DNA of 13,598 nt from Alphaproteobacteria bacterium (GCA_021297975.1 JAJTHO010000052.1:1-13598), one strand, 5' to 3'. Counted from the first letter of the stretch, positions 1 to 7,200 are shown. A program made the numbers and translations. Notes: generated from the sequence alone by a model not told the origin.

Positions 1-1
1 C

Positions 2-424
2 ATCCCGCATTTCCCCGGCTTTCGCGTCGCGATTTGCGGCGCACCGAGCGAGCGGGAGGCCGCCCAGCCCTTGCTAACGCCCGATGTCCTCGATTGCGTT
101 GGCACACTGCCGCTTTTAGCCCTTGCTGCGCTGTTCAGCCGCACGCGGCTCTTTATCGGCAACGATTCGGGGCTCATGCACATGGCCGCAGCCAGCGGCG
201 CGCCAACGCTGGGGCTATTTGGGCCCAGCAACCATATAGATTTTGCCCCGGTGGGTAAACACACCGCGCTGGTGCGCACCCCGGAATCTATGGCACAGCT
301 TATCAGCGCCCCGGATTATAATCACCACCCAACTGGCACGCTGATGGGCAGCCTCACGCTTGAAAGCGTTGTCGCAGCAGCAAAAGCACTCTATGAGAGC
401 AGTCATGATGCAGTACGAAACTAA
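2..424 (+). CDS. Glycosyltransferase family 9 (heptosyltransferase-like), C-terminal part
   Basis: The reading frame is open from the left edge, so this is the last ~140 residues of a longer protein (family members are usually 300-350 aa). The segment RLFIGNDSGLMHMAAA followed by GAPTLGLFGPSNH is the typical C-terminal sugar-nucleotide-binding region of GT9 ADP-heptose:LPS heptosyltransferases (WaaC/WaaF/WaaQ group). Such enzymes add heptose from ADP-heptose to the LPS inner core on the cytoplasmic side of the inner membrane. The acceptor cannot be told from this fragment. A WaaE/KdtX-like glycosyltransferase follows on the same strand after a palindromic repeat, which agrees with an LPS-core role. 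Family assignment is confident; the exact enzyme is not. Confidence 0.88.
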   Translation: MPHFPGFRVAICGAPSEREAAQPLLTPDVLDCVGTLPLLALAALFSRTRLFIGNDSGLMHMAAASGAPTLGLFGPSNHIDFAPVGKHTALVRTPESMAQLISAPDYNHHPTGTLMGSLTLESVVAAAKALYESSHDAVRN

Positions 425-440
425 ATTTTTATTCAGGAAA

Positions 441-551
441 CGTCATTCCGAGCAAGCCCTGCGGCTCAGTAGGGCGCCGTCGAGGAATCTCCCCATTATG
501 CGCAAAAGATCCCTCCACGCGGCGGCTAATGCCGTCTTGGTCGGGATGACG
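441..551. repeat. Palindromic intergenic repeat, two-box inverted dimer
   Basis: Most of the gap between the GT9 and GT2 genes is an imperfect inverted repeat. The left end reads CGTCATTCCGAGCAAG (441-456); the right end on the other strand reads CGTCATCCCGACCAAG (551-536), 14 of 16 identical. An inner box is also mirrored: TCGAGGAATCT (480-490) and TGGAGGGATCT on the other strand (518-508), 9 of 11 identical. Between the boxes each arm has its own small hairpin: GCCCT/AGGGC (456-460/471-475) on the left and CGGC/GCCG (523-526/531-534) on the right. There is no coding potential. It looks like a REP- or MITE-type dispersed element. I recall similar CGTCATTCCGAG...GAGGAATCT repeats in other bacterial genomes but cannot check. 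It is the only copy seen here. Confidence 0.75.
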
Positions 552-570
552 TCTCTTATGAGTATGTATA

Positions 571-1326
571 ATGACTAAACTTTCCGTCCTCGTCGTTGCC
601 CATAATGAAGAAGCCCGCTTGGCTGCGTGCCTAGACCGGTTAAGCTTTGCGGACGAGCTGGTGGTGGTGCTGGATAAGTGCACCGATGACAGCAAAGCCA
701 TTGCCGCCCAGTACACAGAGAAACTCATCGAAGGCTCATGGCCGCTGGAAGGCGGACGCCGTAACACCGGTATTGAGGCCTGCACCAGTGATTGGATACT
801 GGAGGTTGACGCCGATGAGCTGGTGCCGCCCGAACTTGCCGCGGAAATTCGCACCGTGATTGCCGCGCCAAGCGCCGACTATTACCTCGTGCCCATAGAT
901 AACTATATCGGCAACCGGCTCGTGCGGCATGGTTGGGGCGCGTCCTTTGGCACCGCCTCTGATCTCGCGCTGTTTCGCCGCGATGCCAAACGCTGGGGGA
1001 TGCAGCGGGTGCACCCGGCGCTAACGCTAAAGGGAAAAAAAGGCCACCGCCTGACGCACCCCATTAAACACCAAGTGGATGATAACCTCACCGACACCTT
1101 CCACCGCCTCAACCGCTATACGGATCTCAAGGCGCAGGACATGGTGGATAGCGGCCAAAGCGGCACGCTGATCGGCAACGTGCGGCGCTTTTTCAGCCGC
1201 TTTTATAAATGCTATGTCAAACGGCAAGGGTATAAAGAGGGTATTTACGGATTTACCATTGCGCTGTGCGCGGGGCTGTTTCCGCTGCTAAGCTATCTGA
1301 AAATGCGGGAACGCCGCGATGCCTGA
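571..1326 (+). CDS. Glycosyltransferase family 2, WaaE/KdtX-like (LPS core)
   Basis: A 251-aa protein starting with the GT-A nucleotide-binding strand LSVLVVAHNEE (residues 4-14), then FADELVVVLDKCTDDS, and an acidic metal/sugar-nucleotide site EVDADE (78-83). GRRNTGIEACTSDWILEVDA matches the WaaE/KdtX branch of GT2, which adds a hexose to the LPS inner core at the cytoplasmic membrane face. A basic stretch (about 185-222) and a hydrophobic C-terminal segment (about 223-245) suggest membrane association. The length is normal for the branch. The ATG at 571 has no clear Shine-Dalgarno. The gene ends 8 bp inside the next gene (ATG at 1319), which suggests translational coupling. The upstream heptosyltransferase-like gene supports an LPS role; the sugar is unknown. 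Confidence 0.85.
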   Translation: MTKLSVLVVAHNEEARLAACLDRLSFADELVVVLDKCTDDSKAIAAQYTEKLIEGSWPLEGGRRNTGIEACTSDWILEVDADELVPPELAAEIRTVIAAPSADYYLVPIDNYIGNRLVRHGWGASFGTASDLALFRRDAKRWGMQRVHPALTLKGKKGHRLTHPIKHQVDDNLTDTFHRLNRYTDLKAQDMVDSGQSGTLIGNVRRFFSRFYKCYVKRQGYKEGIYGFTIALCAGLFPLLSYLKMRERRDA

Positions 1327-1639
1327 TTCCCTGCCGCCCAATGATGCGCTCCTAAGCATCCAGAAAGCATGGAACGAGCAGCTGACCCGAACCCTGCATG
1401 ACCCGGCGATGGCCGCGCAGTTCGCCCCGATGCTGCAACTCTGGCAACAGCTTGCAGCCGCCGGCGCACAGGCGTACACTGCCCCAAACCATGGCGCCTC
1501 ATCCCCTCCCGCTGTACCAGTCGCTGGCGGCTCTTTCGACCCTGTCGCTCTCCAGCGCTTGGCCGCAGTGGAGCAGCGCCTCAGCGTCCTTGAACAGCGC
1601 CTCGCCGCCTTGGAAAACCCTCAGCGCCGCGGACATTAA
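1319..1639 (+). CDS. Small coiled-coil protein, possibly PhaE/phasin-like
   Basis: A predicted 106-aa protein without signal peptide. It has an amphipathic N-terminal part (about 10-50, with AWNEQLTRTL and MLQLWQQLAAAG), a Pro/Ala/Gly-rich linker (55-75), and three consecutive heptads at residues 79-99 (QRLAAVE, QRLSVLE, QRLAALE), a clear short coiled coil. Because the next gene is a PhaC-like hydrolase, it may be a partner subunit analogous to PhaE of class III PHA synthases or a phasin; that is inference, since no diagnostic PhaE motif is recognised. Its ATG lies 8 bp inside the GT2 gene, with GGGA at 1307-1310 as a plausible ribosome binding site. Its 3' part overlaps the PhaC-like gene in another frame. 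The heptad pattern argues that the frame is translated. Confidence 0.65.
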   Translation: MPDSLPPNDALLSIQKAWNEQLTRTLHDPAMAAQFAPMLQLWQQLAAAGAQAYTAPNHGASSPPAVPVAGGSFDPVALQRLAAVEQRLSVLEQRLAALENPQRRGH

Positions 1640-2672
1640 CAGCTTTACATCTGAACGTTTCAGCGCCTTTCAGCGCGGCATCGCCAAGCTTGCCCGCCTG
1701 CCCGCGCTGCGCGAACAGCCCGCCCCGCATAGCATTATCTGGCAACGCGGCAGTGCGCGGTTGCTTTTTTACGCATCGGCAAACGCCGCGCCCGGCGCAG
1801 CGCCGCTGCTGCTGGTGCCGTCGCTGATTAACACCGCCCGAATTTTTGACCTCTCGCCTGAAACCAGCCTGATTCGCTATTTAACCGCGCACGGAACCCC
1901 GGTGTATTTGCTTGATTGGGGCAAACCCGGCACGGCAGAGGCCGGGTTTAACAGCGGCGATTATGTCACCGAGCGGCTACTCCCCGCACTCGCCGAACTG
2001 CCGACCGGCACGCCGCCGGTGCTGCTGGGCTATTGCATGGGCGGGTTGCTGGCCGCCGCCGGGGCGCAACTGGCCGGGGATGCGGTATCCGGTCTTATCC
2101 TGATGGCAACCCCTTGGGATTTCAGCGCGGCTGCGCCCGCTGGTCTGCGCGTTTATCTTCAGGCGTTAGAGCCGATGGGCACGAAAATGCTCGATACACC
2201 CGGACAGGTTCCCGCCGAGCTGCTTCAGTCTCTCGTCCTGACCCTTGACCCCTTCGGCGTTGTGCAAAAATACATCGCCTTTGCCGGACAAGCGGATGAT
2301 GAAGCCGATAAACAATTTCAGCGCATCGAGCATTGGCTGGCCGATGGTGTGCCGCTGGTAAACCGGGTGCTGCGTGAGGCGTTGTTTAGCTGGTATCTTC
2401 GCAATACGCCTTCCGAACAGCATTGGCAGGTCGCTCAAACCCCTATCAGCCCGGCGCGTATAGTGCAGCCCACCCTGATTATCGCACCGGAACGTGACCG
2501 GATTGTTCCCCCCGCCGCCGCATTAGCTTTTGAAACGCCAAACAGCACCGTGCTCCAGCCTCTCACCGGGCATATCGGTATGGTGGCCGGGCGGCACAGC
2601 GCGGCACGGGTGTGGGAACCGCTGCGGGCGTGGCTCGCGGCATGCGAGACGCATGTGGACGAAAAATACTGA
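1491..2672 (+). CDS. PhaC-like alpha/beta hydrolase (PHA synthase family)
   Basis: A predicted 393-aa protein. The nucleophile elbow is GYCMGG with Cys182, the cysteine lipase box of PHA synthases. Asp336 (ERDRIVP) and His361 (LTGHIGM) complete the expected triad, and LLDWGKPG (140-147) is a family signature. PHA synthases polymerise (R)-3-hydroxyacyl-CoA in the cytoplasm. At 393 aa it is far shorter than class I enzymes and nearer to class III PhaC or to the uncharacterised PhaC-like hydrolases of alphaproteobacteria, so PHA synthesis is not proven. The start is taken at ATG 1491 (MAPHPLPLYQ), which resembles remembered N-termini of that group. The only other nearby options are TTG 1590 and ATG 1398; the next in-frame ATG is inside the active-site motif. 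No Shine-Dalgarno is visible, so coupling to the upstream gene is likely. Confidence 0.82.
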   Translation: MAPHPLPLYQSLAALSTLSLSSAWPQWSSASASLNSASPPWKTLSAADINSFTSERFSAFQRGIAKLARLPALREQPAPHSIIWQRGSARLLFYASANAAPGAAPLLLVPSLINTARIFDLSPETSLIRYLTAHGTPVYLLDWGKPGTAEAGFNSGDYVTERLLPALAELPTGTPPVLLGYCMGGLLAAAGAQLAGDAVSGLILMATPWDFSAAAPAGLRVYLQALEPMGTKMLDTPGQVPAELLQSLVLTLDPFGVVQKYIAFAGQADDEADKQFQRIEHWLADGVPLVNRVLREALFSWYLRNTPSEQHWQVAQTPISPARIVQPTLIIAPERDRIVPPAAALAFETPNSTVLQPLTGHIGMVAGRHSAARVWEPLRAWLAACETHVDEKY

Positions 2673-2723
2673 CAGCTAACAGATTGTGAAATAATAGTAC
2701 TCAATTACTAGGACAAAGCCGCC

Positions 2724-4058
2724 ATGAAAAAATTTGCGTTTTTAAGGTTTTTATCCCCCGCCTATCTGTTGTGGCATATCTGCATAGCATTTTTTCTGGC
2801 TATTTCCCTGCCTGTAGTGCTTGGCGAAACGATACGCCCGTTTATTGATACCATGCAGATTCCGAAAGAGCTGTTCACCCTTGTGGTAAAAGTTCTGGCT
2901 CCTGTGATTGCCTTCTCCGCGCTCTATACCGGTATCTTAAAAAGCCTGCGCAGCGGCAGCCGCAAATCGTTTTTTCATTCGGTTATCTTTTATCTTGTCA
3001 TGTGTTCTGCGGCGGTGGCAATTGCCTTCCCGATTGGCTATGTCGCATCAAGTAGTATTGATACAGACGGCATCCGCTTACTTATTGAAGGCAATATTAG
3101 CAGCAACGCACTCCCCACCAGCAGCGAATCCACCTTTGATAAACTCAGCCACAGCACCATTCTCTGGGCGGTGTTTATGGCGGTGCTGTTTGCCTTTGTC
3201 ACAGACAGCAAATACCGGGAATACACGGAAAAATTAGAAAAGAAATACGATGGCCGGAAAGCTGACACTATCTCTTTTGATGAAAAACAGCGCTGTGACG
3301 TTGGGCGCATCTTAATATCGGCGGATAGTTTCGTTCTATTTTTTGAATGGATGAGGCCGGTTGCGATTCAGGTGTTATACCTCCTTGTGGCCGTTTTATC
3401 GCCTTGGGCAATTATGGGCTCGCTGGGCGGCGTTGTTCTGAAATACGGCTTTGGCGTGATTACGGCTTACGGCGATATTATCCTGCTCGTGTTTGGCGCG
3501 CTGGCCTGCCAGGCGGTGTTTTTAATGTTTGTAACGCGGGCACTCGCGAACGTAAGCGTGTGGCAAATTTTCATCCGCAGCCGCCGCACGCTGATTATGG
3601 CGTTTTCCACGTCCTCGTCCAAAGCCTGCCTGCCCTCCGCGATGGATGAGGTCGAAAAAATGGGCGTTGGGCGGCGGTTTGTGGATTATCAGATTGCCCT
3701 TGGCTCCTCGATTAACATGGACGGCACCGCTATTTACATGGGTATTATAGCGTTTGTGTTTTCCTATGCGTGGCTGGGGTATCATCTGGATATCGCAACC
3801 ATGATACAGCTGGTCTTTGCCTGCACCGTGTTTGCGATTGGCGCAGCGGGGATTCCCTCCGGCTCGCTGGTGTTTTTAACGACGATTCTGCCGATGGTGG
3901 GCGTTCCGGCAGCCGCAATTTTTGCGCTGCAGCCAATTGATGCGATTCTGGATAGAGGGCGCACCGTCCTGAACATCTGGGGTGATATTACCGGCGCAGT
4001 AACGCGGGCTGCCATGGAAGGCGAGCTGGATAGAAGTCAGTTGCAGAAAAAATCTTAA
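2724..4058 (+). CDS. Dicarboxylate/amino acid:cation symporter (DAACS family)
   Basis: A 444-aa multi-pass inner-membrane transporter of the glutamate/aspartate/C4-dicarboxylate family (GltP/DctA type; usual length 400-450 aa). The hairpin-1 serine motif STSSS is at 295-299, the unwound TM7 motif NMDGT at 331-335, a Gly/Pro-rich hairpin-2 region at about 374-381, and TM8 carries D406, D410, R413, T414, N417 and D421. These have the same spacing as D390, D394, R397, T398, N401 and D405 of GltPh. R413 matches the arginine that binds acidic side chains, so glutamate, aspartate or a dicarboxylate is likely, driven by Na+ or H+. A charged stretch at about 161-195 looks longer than usual for a cytoplasmic loop. 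AGGA at 2710-2713 precedes the ATG by 10 nt. It stands alone, 51 bp after the PhaC-like gene. Confidence 0.9.
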   Translation: MKKFAFLRFLSPAYLLWHICIAFFLAISLPVVLGETIRPFIDTMQIPKELFTLVVKVLAPVIAFSALYTGILKSLRSGSRKSFFHSVIFYLVMCSAAVAIAFPIGYVASSSIDTDGIRLLIEGNISSNALPTSSESTFDKLSHSTILWAVFMAVLFAFVTDSKYREYTEKLEKKYDGRKADTISFDEKQRCDVGRILISADSFVLFFEWMRPVAIQVLYLLVAVLSPWAIMGSLGGVVLKYGFGVITAYGDIILLVFGALACQAVFLMFVTRALANVSVWQIFIRSRRTLIMAFSTSSSKACLPSAMDEVEKMGVGRRFVDYQIALGSSINMDGTAIYMGIIAFVFSYAWLGYHLDIATMIQLVFACTVFAIGAAGIPSGSLVFLTTILPMVGVPAAAIFALQPIDAILDRGRTVLNIWGDITGAVTRAAMEGELDRSQLQKKS

Positions 4059-5341
4059 ACAACCAAGAGCGGCAACACCACCGCTGCTTCTGCCAGTAAC
4101 CCCTGCGTCTCAACCGTTTTAACCGCCCGCAGAAGCGCTGCCGCCTCTGCCGCGTAGGTTGTTAGCAAAAGCGGGACTACGGACGCACCCGCCGCCGCCC
4201 GCTGCTGCAACGTTTTGATAGAAATCCCCTGCTCCGCCAGCGCCCCGGCCACTGCCGAAACAACCCCCGGACGATCGTTCACCATGAAACGCACATAGTA
4301 TTCATGGAGCGCGGTGTCACTGCTCTCGACGGGTAAAGATTGAAGCTGCGCAGCTGGCATCCCAAAGGGCGACGAGGAGCGGTTTGCCGCAATATCCACC
4401 AAATCCGCCACCACCGCTGATGCGGTTGGATTCCCGCCCGCACCGCGTCCTTGAATCATCACTTGGCCAACGTAATCGCCCTCAAAGACAACGGCATTAA
4501 ACACATCATTCACATGGGCAATCGCCGCCGTCAGCGGCACAAAAAACGGACTCACCCGCTGCACACCCGGCTCAGCATAGCCCAATAGCTTAATCGCATA
4601 GCCCAGCTCGGCCGCATAGGCGCTATCAATATCCGATAGCGCGCGAATACCGCTGATACTGACCCGCGAAAAATCAATGCGCGTGCCAAAGGCCAAGCTG
4701 GCCAAAATCGCCAGTTTATGCCCCGCATCCACCCCATCAATATCAAACGACGGATCCGCCTCGGCATAACCAAGCCGCTGCGCATCGCTCAGCACCGCTG
4801 CAAAGGGACGCCCCGTTTGCGCTAGCTGTGTAAGAATGTAATTACAGGTACCGTTGAGGATGCCAAACACCCGCGTGATGGCGTTGGCCGCAGCCCCTTC
4901 ACGCAGCGCTTTAATAATCGGCACACCGCCCGCAACCGCCGCTTCAAACGCTAAGGTTACGCCGTTCTTTTCGGCCAACAGTGCCAACGCGTAACCATGC
5001 TGCGCCAGCAAAGCCTTATTCGCGGTCACAACGTGCTTGCCGCCGCGCAGCGCTGTTTCCACCAGCGTTTTGGCCGCACCCTCGCTGCCGCCGATAAGCT
5101 CCACCACGCAATCAATGTCGGGGGCAACGGCAAGCGCGAAAACATCCGGCTCTATCCTTGCACTGCCGAGGGCTAAATCGTTAAATTTTTCCGGGCTGCG
5201 GCTTGATACCGCCTGGATCGTAAAGGCTCGTCCGGCGCGCTGTTGCAGCAAATCATGTTGCGCTGCCAAAAGGCGTAGCACCGATGCGCCCACGGTTCCC
5301 GCACCGGCAATTCCTAATCGTAAGGGCTGTGTTGTCATCAT
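4055..5341 (-). CDS. hom: Homoserine dehydrogenase
   Basis: A 428-aa cytoplasmic enzyme that reduces aspartate-4-semialdehyde to homoserine with NAD(P)H, the branch point to threonine and methionine. The Rossmann motif is GIAGAGTVGAS (10-20); TANKALLAQHG (106-116) and GILNGTCNYIL (160-170) are family signatures. In GYAEADPSFDIDGVDAGHKL (191-210), E194, D205 and K209 fall where the substrate and catalytic residues of the yeast enzyme (E208, D219, K223) would align. The C-terminal ~80 residues (VRFMVNDRPGVVSAVAG, then GISIKTLQQ) form an ACT domain, typical of feedback-regulated Hom. Length is normal. There are two ATGs in tandem (5341, 5338), no Shine-Dalgarno, and a promoter-like sequence just upstream that fits a leaderless transcript. 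Its stop overlaps that of the convergent symporter gene. Confidence 0.95.
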   Translation of the reverse strand: MMTTQPLRLGIAGAGTVGASVLRLLAAQHDLLQQRAGRAFTIQAVSSRSPEKFNDLALGSARIEPDVFALAVAPDIDCVVELIGGSEGAAKTLVETALRGGKHVVTANKALLAQHGYALALLAEKNGVTLAFEAAVAGGVPIIKALREGAAANAITRVFGILNGTCNYILTQLAQTGRPFAAVLSDAQRLGYAEADPSFDIDGVDAGHKLAILASLAFGTRIDFSRVSISGIRALSDIDSAYAAELGYAIKLLGYAEPGVQRVSPFFVPLTAAIAHVNDVFNAVVFEGDYVGQVMIQGRGAGGNPTASAVVADLVDIAANRSSSPFGMPAAQLQSLPVESSDTALHEYYVRFMVNDRPGVVSAVAGALAEQGISIKTLQQRAAAGASVVPLLLTTYAAEAAALLRAVKTVETQGLLAEAAVVLPLLVV

Positions 5342-5344
5342 GCG

Positions 5345-5373
5345 AATATAGCTGAAGAATCCGGCGGCGTTAA
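5345..5373 (-). promoter_or_regulatory. Candidate promoter of hom, leaderless type
   Basis: On the minus strand TTAACG (5373-5368; 4 of 6 matches to TTGACA) and TATATT (5350-5345; 5 of 6 to TATAAT) are 17 nt apart. The -10 ends 3 nt before the first hom ATG and 6 nt before the second, so transcription would be expected to start at or very near the second ATG (5338). No Shine-Dalgarno is present. Prediction by eye only. Confidence 0.4.
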
Positions 5374-5397
5374 AGAAATATTATCCTGATGACGCCG

Positions 5398-6879
5398 TTA
5401 ATGCGCGTTGGTTCGCGCTAATACCAAGCCCACGGTGCGAAAGAGAATTTTGAAATCCAGCCATACTGACCACGTGCGGATGTATTCATTGTCATAATCA
5501 ACCCGTTTAGACATTAATTCCAGCGATGGCGTTTCGCCGCGGTAACCATTAACTTGCGCCAATCCGGTAAGCCCCGGCTTAATCTGATGCCGCGCCAGAT
5601 ACGCGGGTAAAATACGCGCATACTGTTCATTGTGCGCCACAGCGTGTGGCCGGGGGCCAATCAACGACATATCACCTTTAAATATGTTAAAAAGCTGCGG
5701 CAATTCATCCAAACTGGTTTTGCGTAAAAAAGCCCCAACCGGAGTGATGCGGTTATCGCCGCGCCGTGCCTGCACCACAGTACCAGTTCCATTATCGCAT
5801 ACATCTGCATACATGCTGCGGAATTTCAAAATATGAAAAATCTTGCCATCTTCACCCCAGCGCGGCTGCCTAAACAGCACTGCCCCAGGGCTAGACCTGC
5901 GCACCATCACCGCGCACGCAGCGAGCACAGGCGACAACAACAAAATCAATCCAGCACTGGCAACAACATCGAAACACCGCTTCAACCAATATCCTCTGTC
6001 ATGCAACACGGCGGCCTTAAGCGTCACCAGCCTCAGGGATTCCACAAATGGTTTGTTTTTTTCGCGCTGCTCTGAAACATCCAAAAGCGGTAGTAGGCAC
6101 AAATCAACTTGTGCCGACAAGGCACTGATTTTACGCATTACCATGTTGAGTATCTTACTGTCGGCCTGACGAGCCACCAGCAAAACGCGGGTGATCGCGG
6201 CATCGACACGGACAAATTCTTCCTCAGCTAAGCTTCCCAAGCGGCTTAAGCCGGCTAAATCCGTGCGCTGCTCGTTATGTATGGTATAGTAACCGGCGAT
6301 GTGAAAGGGTAGAGGCCTTGTCGGCGAGAGTTTTTGCAAGAAATTACTTAAGTCATGATTATCGCCGATGAGCAGCATCTGCTGTTGCACAGCATTTTTT
6401 GGAAAGATGCTTTTCACAAGAGCGAAAACCAATATGCGGCATGTAAGCAATGTAGCGGCAACTATACCTGCAAAAAGAAATATTTGCAACAATGAGTGGT
6501 TCAAATAGCCAAAAATTTGCAACAATACAAATGGGAATAAAACTACTACTGCACCTGTTAATAACGGCGGCACTAACTTTGGTAATGGCGCTGTTACACC
6601 CAGACGATACATACCACATGCCGACAACACCATAGCATGCAATAGCCCGATAGATAAAGCAGCATAAACGCTAAAGCCATCATTGCTCGTCGCCAGAACA
6701 AGAAAAATCGTATATACAACTACATCCAGAACCAAACTGATATACTTTGCAATAGTGGCGACGCGCGGGCTTAATGTTGTTTGAGATGACAGGGCAACCG
6801 TGTTCGCAGCCGTTTTAAAGACAAAGGTATTTTGGTTCGCAGAATCAATTTTTGCGGTGCGCGGCAACGAATACGGCAT
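5398..6879 (-). CDS. Polyprenyl-phosphate sugar-1-phosphate transferase, initiating EPS synthesis (WcaJ/GumD type)
   Basis: A 493-aa integral membrane protein of the large polyprenol phosphoglycosyl transferase type (usually 450-500 aa). Four hydrophobic segments (about 46-64, 70-92, 102-125, 128-157) precede a soluble nucleotide-binding-like domain (about 165-290, MLLIGDN near 168). A fifth membrane segment (301-326) leads into the catalytic domain: KFRSM (352-356), SLDELPQL with the catalytic Asp391-Glu392 pair, KGDMSLIGPRP (401-411) and KPGLTGLAQVNGYRG (434-448). It transfers a hexose-1-phosphate from a UDP-sugar to undecaprenyl phosphate, the first step of a lipid-linked exopolysaccharide repeat unit; the sugar is not readable. 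GGTGGA about 11 nt upstream is a weak ribosome binding site. The transmembrane half looks more AT-rich than its neighbours. Confidence 0.93.
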   Translation of the reverse strand: MPYSLPRTAKIDSANQNTFVFKTAANTVALSSQTTLSPRVATIAKYISLVLDVVVYTIFLVLATSNDGFSVYAALSIGLLHAMVLSACGMYRLGVTAPLPKLVPPLLTGAVVVLFPFVLLQIFGYLNHSLLQIFLFAGIVAATLLTCRILVFALVKSIFPKNAVQQQMLLIGDNHDLSNFLQKLSPTRPLPFHIAGYYTIHNEQRTDLAGLSRLGSLAEEEFVRVDAAITRVLLVARQADSKILNMVMRKISALSAQVDLCLLPLLDVSEQREKNKPFVESLRLVTLKAAVLHDRGYWLKRCFDVVASAGLILLLSPVLAACAVMVRRSSPGAVLFRQPRWGEDGKIFHILKFRSMYADVCDNGTGTVVQARRGDNRITPVGAFLRKTSLDELPQLFNIFKGDMSLIGPRPHAVAHNEQYARILPAYLARHQIKPGLTGLAQVNGYRGETPSLELMSKRVDYDNEYIRTWSVWLDFKILFRTVGLVLARTNAH

Positions 6880-7013
6880 AAAAAAACAATTCCACCATTT
6901 TAAATTATAGCTCTTAAAGTTCTATGCATCCACAGTTCTATATAACAACTTACTATATAATTGCACTTCATGATGTGGCCTTTAGCACACTTGATTTGTG
7001 CACTGCAATATAG

Positions 7014-7042
7014 TTTATAAGCTGTTTTTACCACCCTATAAT
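7014..7042 (+). promoter_or_regulatory. Candidate sigma70-type promoter of the secreted Gly/Ala-rich protein gene
   Basis: A perfect -10 TATAAT (7037-7042) lies 17 nt after TTTATA (7014-7019; 4 of 6 matches to TTGACA). Transcription would begin near 7049, giving a leader of about 150 nt before the ATG at 7201. Prediction by eye. Confidence 0.5.
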
Positions 7043-7119
7043 CGTTGCCTTTCTACAACACCCGCGCCATTCGCCCCACAATAAAGCATTGAAGCGCTAG
7101 CAATAGCAGCATTCTTTGC

Positions 7120-7165
7120 GATAAGCCAACTTCTTGACGCGCGCCATATTCTATGGCTTCTTATC
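7120..7165 (+). other. Stem-loop in the 5' leader of the secreted protein gene
   Basis: GATAAG (7120-7125) pairs with CTTATC (7160-7165), enclosing a second pairing GCCAT/ATGGC (7143-7147/7153-7157). GCGAT (7118-7122) can instead pair with ATCGC (7169-7173), an alternative fold. The structure ends 24 nt before the AGGAG site. It could affect message stability or translation; no known riboswitch class is recognised. Confidence 0.3.
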
Positions 7166-7200
7166 AGCATCGCGATACAACAATAAACTAGGAGTTCTCC

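Larger units (their letters stand above)
6880..7200. promoter_or_regulatory. Divergent AT-rich intergenic region (321 bp)
   Basis: This gap separates the 5' ends of the phosphoglycosyl transferase gene (minus) and the secreted Gly/Ala-rich protein gene (plus). No ORF with recognisable coding character was found. It holds a good plus-strand promoter (7014-7042), a possible minus-strand -10 (TATAAT, 6909-6904) without a convincing -35, a short inverted repeat GCACA/TGTGC (6985-6989/6997-7001), and a stem-loop in the leader at 7120-7165. Shared regulation of the two genes is possible but not shown. Confidence 0.55.

Noticed and set aside
567..572. Perfect TATAAT overlapping the GT2 start codon
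   Set aside because: Transcription from it would begin inside the coding sequence, after the ATG; no suitable downstream start is evident.
1398..1490. Upstream ATG 1398 as start of the PhaC-like gene
   Set aside because: The extra 31 residues are Arg/Pro/Cys-rich and look like an out-of-frame reading of the coiled-coil gene; homologue-like sequence begins at 1491.
6904..6909. TATAAT on the minus strand as promoter of the phosphoglycosyl transferase gene
   Set aside because: No -35 resembling the consensus at 16-18 nt; kept only as a note in the intergenic entry.
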